NCBI GenBank assembly: GCA_013420905.1
Contig: JAAXNY010000001.1
Location: forward strand, 2,666,001 to 2,730,000
Length of the DNA: 64,000 nucleotides
Source: Collybia mongolica
Lineage: Eukaryota > Basidiomycota > Agaricomycetes > Agaricales > Clitocybaceae
Direction of reading: 5' to 3'
The translations under genes and the position numbers were made by a program. Positions 56,972 through 64,000 of this stretch are shown here, one piece after another; the first letter of the stretch is position 1; each line of letters opens with the position of its first letter. The notes under the pieces were generated by a model, which did no database searches, was not told the origin of the DNA, and saw only the letters and a program-made list of their open reading frames with translations.

Positions 56972-57041
56972 GGACAAGCAAAAGGTAGGATGGTACATGC
57001 ATTCTTGTTAGCAAATCTCTGTACTTTACACTCCCCCACAT

Positions 57042-57094
57042 GTCCTTGCGGAGTCTGCATGGACTTTTGCAGTCCACGCAGACTCCGCAAGGAC
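57042..57094. repeat. Subterminal palindrome
   Basis: Two 24-base arms (57042-57065 and 57071-57094), the first starting GTCCTTGCGGAGTCTGC, are inverted copies with one mismatch around a 5-base spacer. Related GGACTCTGCA strings occur at the other end of the element (58050-58185). They are probably transposase-binding repeats. Confidence 0.8.
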
Positions 57095-57258
57095 AGCACA
57101 AAGTCCACACGGACTCCATGTGGACTCACTTACTTTCTTTTATTATAAAGTACTTACTTACTCTTTTACTTACTAACAATCTATATAATTAATAGGATAA
57201 AACATATATTATTACTAAATATAATACATATATGATAAGATAATTTAATATAGGTGGG

Positions 57259-57680
57259 GGGGGGGGGCCCCTGCCCCCGCAATGTTGTCAGCAGCCTGGG
57301 TTTCAGTGGCGACAGCACTGGCTGCTTTTCTTGTTGTTATCCCCATTCTTGTTGTCATCGTTGTCCTCATGGTGGTGGTGGTCGTCTTTGTTGTTGTTGT
57401 TGTTGTTGTTGTTGTGCTGTTGTTGGTGCTGCCACTGCCGCTGCTGTTGCCATTGTTGCCGCAGGCCTCGTCAGCACTGTTGCTGTTGCTGTCATTGTCA
57501 TTGTTGTTGCCGCCTTCCTCACTATTGCTGTTGGCAGCTGTATCCTTTGTCTTGAGTTCCTGAAGTGGGGGGGGGGGGGATGTGCTGCGTGGTGAGCAGT
57601 GGTGTACGACTCATCTGGTTCTGCATCTGTTTCTATCCTTTGCCCCACACCGTCTTGTGTGTCATCATGTTGACGTTGGT
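57259..57680 (-). repeat. Triplet-rich block, related to 60930-61400
   Basis: The block is dominated by GTT, GTC and GCT triplets on the plus strand, bracketed by G-runs. It contains CCTGGGTTTCAGTGG, CACTGGCTGCTTTTCTTGTT and GGCAGCTGTATCCTT, all of which recur in the reverse complement of 60930-61400. On the minus strand it could encode an Asn/Gln/Lys-rich tract, but frames are not maintained. The open frames here are composition-driven. Confidence 0.65.
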
Positions 57681-58960
57681 TGGCATTCAATGCATTGGCA
57701 TTGGCGGCGTGGGTGCATTGGCGTTGGTGGTTTGGCGGACGTTGTTGATGTGGTTGAAAAGAACCAATGAAGACGTGGCAACAGTAATGTGACCATTGCA
57801 CGTGCCTTGTAATCATGTGACCTAAGTCCATTGACTTGAGGCCAGTGAGCCTGTAGCTAGAAATGCCCGCCTTGCCCAATGGTTATGAATGCCAAACATA
57901 TTACGTAATATTTGTGCCTGTACATGTTTGAACCTAGTTGGATGCAAGTTTTTCACCGCCGTTATGTTATGTTATTAATAACAAATAGTGTATATAATTT
58001 GTGTAAATAAAATTTATATTAGTAATCTGATTAGTATTTGACTGGCCACGTGGACTCTGCAAGCTGTCCGTCCATGCTAGTCCACATGTCCGCATGATTT
58101 CATGTGGATTGATGCAGACTTGGCACAGACACGGATTGTCATTTGGCTGAGTGTCCTGCCAAATGAGTCCGTGCGGACTCTGCACAGGTTATGTGGCTTA
58201 GTGTAAAGACCTCACAAATCTTCAGGCCTTGGCTTACATCTGCAAAACCTGAGCCAAACTCTTGGTGGAAAGTATGATCTCCACCAGCCAGAATGTTTAC
58301 TATCCGACCTCTCCCCTTATGACCATCTTCATTGGATATACTGACATTTGGAAGTGTCCTGTGCCAGAGCAGGTTCAGAATTTCATGCACAGCCTCATTT
58401 GCACGACACACACTGACTGGGATGGAACATTGCAATCAATAGAAAGGCTTGGTGGAAAGCCTAGGTGAGGTATGCCATCAACAGCACCCCACAACTCTGA
58501 AACACTAACAGAAAAGCATTCTGCAGATTGAATGCAGGATAAACTTTGCAGCAAGTTTGCATTCAAAGATTTATGCTGGCAGAAAAGCCATATTCCACTG
58601 CTTGTGTGGAAAGCTGGTGACACTACTAGCAATTTATTCAAAAGTGCACACTCTGATGTTAACTATGAGGGCTTGCATTGCACATTGGTTGGGGGAATCA
58701 AGAAAGGGCAAGTGTTTGATGTGTTAAAGATGAAAACCTTGCAGGTCTGTTCATCCTATCATCTCATGATGCAGGTATATATTGATATCTCAAGGCCTTG
58801 GAGATGTTTGGCACCCAGCCATTGTACAAAAGTTGGCACATCTCAGAAAACACAACCAGGGGTATCAAACAAAAAGGTATCTGGTTGCAACTCCTATCAT
58901 AATAAGGGTGTGCTGAGAGGAGACAGGAGGCACTGGGGAGATGATGCAGAGACATGACAC

Positions 58961-59494
58961 TTTTTTATGGCAGTAAAGTCACTGCAAAGGAGGCAGGAAA
59001 CCAAGGCTGTGTCAAAGTGACATAATGATCCACACAGAGTTTGTGGCTGGAGGGCATAGGGAGGAATAGAGTCCCTTAACATTGACAGCAAGAAAAACAG
59101 AATGAATCTGATGTCAAACAAATTATGTGGCAAGGTCCAAAACATTTAAAGCCCTGAATAAAAATTTATGTAGGGTTAGGGTTTTAAACATTTGTTTCAA
59201 CCATTGTGGGATGCTGGAACAAGAGACAGGATTGATGTGATGGGTGCAGATGAATTCATAATCACTCAAGAAGGTGAGATATCAAGATGGAAGCTTCTGT
59301 ATTCTTTCATTTGATGGGATCAAATAAGACAGATTGAGTGTGGCCTCAAGTTAAGGACTCTACCACTGATTAGATTTGGTTTGTAGATTAGTGATTTGAA
59401 AGTGGCTTGATGTATGGCCATGGTGCCTGGGGCCAAATAAGGCCCCATTTGGTGTTAATTAACACCCAATTTGGCATTATCTACATTTAATTGT
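58961..59494. other. Old repeat-derived DNA
   Basis: No clear gene. A plus-strand stretch near 59185-59310 reads KHLFQPLWDAGTRDRIDVMG then DEFIITQEGEISRWKLLYSF, which looks like a decayed coding fragment, possibly the tail of the gene upstream. Stops and frameshifts prevent a model. Confidence 0.4.
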
Positions 59495-61673
59495 GTGGGG
59501 ATGGCAATGCTTAGTAATTTTGCTTATTGATCCAAATAGCCGCTAGTAAATAAACTCAATCAGACCAAAAATAGACTAACAAATTCACTGGAGAGAATGG
59601 TTTTGCATTTTCTGGCTTCCACAATTGCTTTAAATGCTTGATTCAAAGACAAATTTGTTAAATACAGATTTTTGCAATAATTTTCTTTGTAGAGAAGTCA
59701 TGCCAAGCAGGGCTGTTCTGAGACATTGCTGCAACAGCCAGAAAATCTGGATTTAAACAAACTGTAATCTTAATGTGTAGAAACAAGATTTACCAACAAC
59801 TCAAGACCTAAAAATGAGCCTCTGAGGATATATTGTTAAAGGACTATTTGCAAGGATCTACATTAATTGTTTTTGACTTTATAAGATGATGGTTCAGTAA
59901 AATGTATATCTGTATTCAAATACATATTCTCCTAGTGTATATGGAAAAGTTACACTAATGGTATGAAAGGTGGCAGTAAGTATCTGCAAAATGAGTTCCA
60001 CATCCACTCATGTATGCCACAGTGCCTGCATGCAATCATCACAGCACAGCCACATCTACATGAGCAAATCAGCAGCTCCTATGTAAGGGGATTGCCCATT
60101 CACACTGACATCATACAACATCACACAACATTGCACAATATTGCAATCACAGATTGGAGATCATAGTTGCAAGTCAAAGCTGTAGATTGCATCAGAGTCA
60201 CAGGTTGTAGGCCATACCACACATCACAGATTACAAACCCAACTGTCATGCCAATATACATCCCACTTGTTGGAATTATGCAGGCCCACTATGTGTATAT
60301 ATCTATTGTACTAGTGACCCTATTGTGTGACCCTGAAGGACATGGCAACAATAGAAGTATATACTGGCATTGTGTAAACTAGGTATATAGTGGTCACACC
60401 TTAGTAAGGAATCCTCAGATTAATCTCTTAGGATTTCCCCTACCAGGTGAGTATTTTAGACATGTACCAGGACAATAGACTTAGGATTTACCCTACCAGC
60501 TGGAAGTTGGCTGACTTGTGATCATGCATACTCTGACTTAGGGTTGCCCTGACATCCTGCCATGCCAATGCTTTTCAACTGCTTGAACAGTGGAAACCCT
60601 TAATATATATAGAGCATGTACTTTATTAAAAAGGACAGACAACTCTCAGTTTGTTTTAAGCACTGGAATTATTGGAGAATATTGGGACATATGCAATCTG
60701 TTAAACCCTGCCATATTGCATCATGCACACCCATAAAGATGACACTCTCTTAGCTTACCTCTTTTGTTTTCTATTTCATTGATGGTCTCATAACATAGTT
60801 ACCTACCAGCTTGGCTCACAGTTAAATACCTAATTTCAAAAATTTTCATCCCTTAATGGTGTGAACTTTTATCAACTTAGTGGATAAGGCCTAAACAGCC
60901 ATAACAGCACCCAATGCTAACAAACACTAACAAATGCCAAAACAACATGGGGCAAGGGGTGGAAATGGATGTGGAATGAGGGGATGATGAGGAAAGGGTG
61001 CCCAAAGGGGCAGAGGGAGGTGAGTCCCACACCGCTGCCTACACACTCACCACACAGTATGTCCCCACCTTCCACTTCAGGAACCCAAGACAAGAAGGAT
61101 ACAGCTGCCAATGCCCAGGGTGCTCCAGCACACCTAACAATGTAGGGTGGGCCTGAGGAAGGTGGCAATAACAACAACAACAACAACAACAAAGACAGCA
61201 ACAGCAGCAGCACCAACAATGGCACAACAACAATGACAACTACAGTACAACAAGGAAAAAGACAATGGCCACCACCACAAGGACAAGGACAACAACAAAG
61301 GACAACAACAACAGGGACAACAACAAGAAAAGCAGCCAGTGCTGCCACCACTGAAACCCAGGCCACTGATGATGACAGGGGCAGCAGGGGCCCCTGCCCA
61401 TATTAAATCATGTATTTACTATCAATATATAATATATCCTATCAATGTATGTAGAACATCAGTAAGTAATTTATAATTTTAATTGTTGTGTTGGGAGTAA
61501 AATTCTGAGTTAGTTTGTCTTTGAATTGAGTGTTCAAAGTGATTGTGGAAGCTGGAAAATGCAAAACCATTCTCTCCAGTGAATTTGTTAGTCTATTTAC
61601 AGTCTGATTAAGTTTATTTACCAGTGGCTATTTGGATCAGTATGCAAAATTACTAAGCATTGTCCACCCCCAC
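59495..61673. mobile_element. Element with about 160-bp terminal inverted repeats
   Basis: The arms 59495-59653 and 61514-61673 are inverted copies over about 160 bases (shared strings: GCTTAGTAATTTTGC, AACAAATTCACTGGAGAGAA, GGTTTTGCATTTT). The tips, GTGGGGATGGCAATGC and GTGGGGGTGGACAATGC, resemble the GGGGGTGGGCAAT tips of the 45022-48950 transposon, suggesting the same superfamily. No transposase is recognised inside and no target duplication is obvious. The interior holds A/T-rich DNA and the triplet block at 60930-61400. Confidence 0.7.
60930..61400 (+). repeat. Triplet-rich block, inverted relative of 57259-57680
   Basis: CAACAA, CAGCAG and ACAAC repeats are flanked by GATACAGCTGCCAATGCCC and AAGCAGCCAGTGCTGCC, which correspond to the ends of the block at 57259-57680 in reverse. 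The same segment thus occurs in two different transposons. Long minus-strand open frames here (for example 61366-60917) are low-complexity artefacts. Confidence 0.65.
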
Positions 61674-64000
61674 TTAGAATCAAGGAATGAAAGGTCTTGA
61701 TTTTCAGCATTGATGGGCCCTGATAATGGTGTTAATTCCTCAGCATCTGGTGGACTGTCTGTGCCATGGGGCAGTGGTGATGAAGATAGTTTTTCTGCTT
61801 GGTAATCAAGAGTGGTAGGATTATTGTTTGGTGAAAAGTCAGGGATATCATCAGCATATGGAAGTTTGATATTGTAGGGTTTGGGGGATTTGGCTTCATC
61901 AGTGTCTTGATGGTCAACTTCATCACCTGTGTTGTGATCTGAGACATTGTGGTCATTATCAGTGGTCTCACTAGCAAGTTTGAGTGTTAGGATAGAAATA
62001 AGTATACAAACATAGTTCTTACCGAAGTGCTAGTCATGAGTTGTGGGCTTCCAAGATAGCCATTGCAGCTTTAGGTTGCATTCCTCTCTGTGGCCTCCGA
62101 ACTAAGAATCGGTCCTCCCATTTCTTGCACATACCCTCCTTCTCCAATGCCAACAATTGGCTATTCAATGGGGAATGTTGTGGAATTAATTTGTGTTTCT
62201 TACAAAAATGGAGACTAAGGTTGTATTTCCAGACTGCAGGGCTGTTGACGGAACACAAAGGACAGATGATAGGAATATTTGAACATGGCGAGATATCCTT
62301 GGAGCATGCAGCACTTGCATAACTGAAATTGAGAAGGTTTTGGCAAGTTGTTTTGGCTTTATCAATGCTGGGGCTCGCACCAAGGCCACAGCCTTTTTTG
62401 AGGTATATGACACAGATTGGTGACAGCCAGAGACAAAGGCTGCACATCCCCTGCATGCAGCTGAGCACTGGGTCATAGAGGAGATGAGCACCCATGTGTT
62501 CTAAGACATGTTGGGCATTAGAGTAGTCAAGCTGAACTTGTGGGCCACACGCTGAGCAATCAGGATCAGCCACAGATCCAACTGAAGCTGAGTTATTGTC
62601 TGCTTCACAAACAAAGCAAGCTTTTCCTAGACCATGCAATGAAATGAGTAACAATTACCATTATGACAATGTCAAACATACCAGCTGCTTGGTATGGAAA
62701 ATGATCAGAACATTTTACATTAGGCATGCAACAGATATCAGCTGGAAGAACCTCTTGATACAGGCTTGCAGAAAGTGTGATGAGAAATGTACTTTCAAAG
62801 AGGTAATTTGGCTTCCCAGGTGTTCACATAGAGATGGTGGGGTTAAGAGGATGAACGAGCCATCCAGGGATATTCTCATATACTCCTTCCATTTGAAGAG
62901 ACCAGCACCAGTCATGGCCACCTTCAGGGTCATCATCAAGAGTTGCTGGGAGAAGGTGGAGAATCTGGTAATCAACCTTGGCACTACTATTGACCAACAA
63001 ATGGAGGGGAATCTTGTTGAGATTATCTCGGAATGCAAAATGTAAGCAGTTAATTTGGGCAAGAGCAAGGAATATTTTTCCTTCACATTAGATAAGAGTC
63101 GCAATAGGATTGCCAATGCACAAGCAAGATTTGCCAAGGGGACCACCCAATGAAATGATTGTAGTGGTTTCAATTGTTTCAGTGAGGATTGCATTAAAAC
63201 AAGGGACCTCCTGTATGTGCTTTAATCGATCTGTCGATGCACAATTGGCCATATACATCATTTTGTGCCACAGGGCCTTTGCCTTTGTTGTTTTTTGACC
63301 ATTGATAATGACCTTGGAGGAGACCATATTCTGTGGAACTTCATCAGCCATTGCATCTTCCATATCACCCTCATGGGTACAGGGAGATTTGTTAGGAGTA
63401 GCAAAAACCTCTGCCTCAGGAGAAAAAGATGCAAGTAATTCAGAGCAGTCATACTCCTCATCAAGGTCTCGCTGATTGACAAGTAGGTCACTGAGCAGTG
63501 ACAGAATATCAACACCAGGTGTTGCATCCAGGTGTGCCAGTGCCACTTTCACATCAGGAATAATTTCTATTGTCCAATCACAGCCCAGAATCCAACATGT
63601 CTGAAGGTTGACAGTTGCAACTTCAAGCTTTCCACACCATGAAGCAGGGCTGATGTGATCCACCTTTGAGGTAACTTCTCCTGTTAGATTTAGAATCACA
63701 TGACTTCTTGTCTCACGTGCTCAATGCCACATCACTAAGCCACCTAGACTAGACTTAGCTTTACTGTTGCCAATACAACTGTTGTGGTCATTCTGGTGCT
63801 TCATCTGGACACTTCTGGAACTTCTCTCTTCTTTGGTCTTTCTCATTCTAACATCTCCATCCTTGGATATAACAGGTGTCCAAAGGCGTTGAGTACCATG
63901 ATCCCATTCAGGATGTAATGCAAGGATGACAGAGACTTCCATTAAGCCAGAAGAACGGTTTCCTAGTTGAATGACATCCACATTTGAGTCTGTTCCTTTT
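61674..64000 (-). pseudogene. Cysteine-rich multi-copy Agaricomycete gene, cut by window end and by the TIR element
   Basis: The gene reads from beyond 64000. Segments in order: VDVIQLGNRSSGLMEVSVIL, LHPEWDHGTQRLWTPVISKD, TCWILGCDWTIEIIPDVKVA, LDATPGVDILSLLSDLLVNQ, ALWHKMMYMANCASTDRLKH, LYQEVLPADICCMPNVKC, then across an intron (donor after FPYQAAG) KACFVCEADNNSA, CSACGPQVQLDYSNAQHVLE, HMGAHLLYDPVLSC, IPIICPLCSVNSPAVWKYNL and SLHFCKKHK, and an acidic C-terminus (DNDHNVSDHNTGDEVDHQD). Cys-x2-Cys pairs with later His pairs suggest zinc binding. I know this protein type as multi-copy in Agaricomycete genomes, without a function. A TGA at 62036-62034 interrupts AHNS-LALRE. The frame runs into the TIR tip at 61673, so the end is missing. 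Confidence 0.6.

Larger units (their letters stand above)
57019..58213 (-). mobile_element. Non-autonomous KDZ-related element
   Basis: This 1195-base element shares termini with the KDZ element: its right end, reverse-complemented, starts GAGGTCTTTACAC exactly as the KDZ left end, and its left end has CTTTACACTCCCCCACAT. It is flanked by GCAAATCT (57011-57018) and ACAAATCT (58214-58221), an 8-bp duplication with one change. Subterminal GGACTCTGC/GCAGAGTCC strings form palindromes. Inside are a GTT/GCT triplet block and no transposase. It sits within the intron of the QHGGQAKG gene. It could be mobilised by a KDZ transposase recognising these ends. Confidence 0.8.
54631..58960 (+). pseudogene. 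Decayed multi-copy Agaricomycete gene (QHGGQAKG family, MULE-like?), twice interrupted
   Basis: One gene is spread over 54.6-59.0 kb. Ordered segments are ILLANCSHLKSYINMAKREHF (several frames), INILPFDYYVCRMIKIST, LALNASNMLRIIICMSPEG, WLLKAQYLLSNISFKHVTDF, then AHQRVFEEIERIVRIDTGES, WRHLHADS and MILHWVADQHGGQAK. After a LINE insertion (55671-56971) and a KDZ-related element (57019-58213) it resumes GLGLHLQNLSQTLGGKYDLH, KCPVPEQVQNFMHSLICTTH and SNLFKSAHSDVNYEG, then HCTLVGGIKKGQVFDVLKMK. Removing both elements leaves a short GT..AG intron joining QAK-G to LGLHLQNL. His/Cys-rich H-RLC-VHF-type context and the D/GGQ strings suggest a MULE-like transposase, but I am not sure. Frameshifts (55.1 kb, 58.1-58.5 kb) show old decay. 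Confidence 0.6.

Noticed and set aside
57259..57595. Open frames rich in Val/Leu/Cys read as membrane proteins
   Set aside because: They come from GTT/GCT triplet repeats readable in all frames; no start, splice or domain support.
59485..61683. 9-bp target duplication for the long-TIR element
   Set aside because: The flanks TTTAATTGT and TTAGAATCA do not match beyond a few bases.

Overview
The window is genomic DNA of a filamentous basidiomycete, almost certainly an Agaricomycete mushroom. The evidence is short introns (about 45-60 bases, GT..AG), an expanded-type G-alpha protein, a secreted GMC oxidoreductase, a trifunctional folate enzyme, and above all many basidiomycete transposon families. 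The species cannot be named from the sequence.

Layout. From 1 to 16.9 kb lies a gene-dense block: an aquaporin (1088-2590, +), a G-protein alpha subunit (3524-5471, +), an unrecognised proline/serine-rich gene (about 5.7-7.06 kb, +), a DHH-family exopolyphosphatase (7440-8965, -), ER membrane complex subunit 2 (9377-10529, -) and a Dal5-type MFS permease (13123-15814, +). From 16.95 to 24.52 kb is a full-length LINE with 14-bp target-site duplications, itself split by a ~1.07 kb repeat called R1 here. From 24.8 to 29.7 kb are two divergent genes: a ubiquitin-like-domain protein carrying one in-frame TGA (24785-26524, -) and trifunctional FOL1 (26944-29685, +), whose five exons join without a break into 843 codons.

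From 29.7 to 50.5 kb is a nest of transposons. A CACTA/EnSpm-type transposase exon (36.8-44.1 kb) is split by a 6.4 kb KDZ-type element (37574-43942) that has 8-bp target duplications, terminal inverted repeats and a CxC5/CxC6-like transposase gene. That element is in turn split by an R1 copy with a 6-bp duplication. Another R1 copy holds a Helitron-like insertion (34911-36120). A third R1 copy is split by a 3.9 kb TIR transposon with 9-bp duplications (45022-48950). A 5'-truncated LINE tail follows at 49530-50547.

From 50.9 to 53.5 kb is an intact GMC oxidoreductase gene. From 54.3 kb to the end is a second nest. A decayed multi-copy Agaricomycete gene (54.6-59.0 kb) was hit by a truncated LINE across a splice donor and by a non-autonomous KDZ-related element inside the adjoining intron. 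After it come a 2.2 kb element with 160-bp inverted repeats (59495-61673) and a cysteine-rich multi-copy gene that runs off the end of the window.

The clearest signals are that nested insertions can be removed on paper to restore reading frames or splice sites, which gives a relative insertion order, and that premature stops in the transposon genes are mostly TGA while most single-copy genes are open. I see no CRISPR array, rRNA or convincing tRNA. I identified families from remembered hallmarks and ran no database search.
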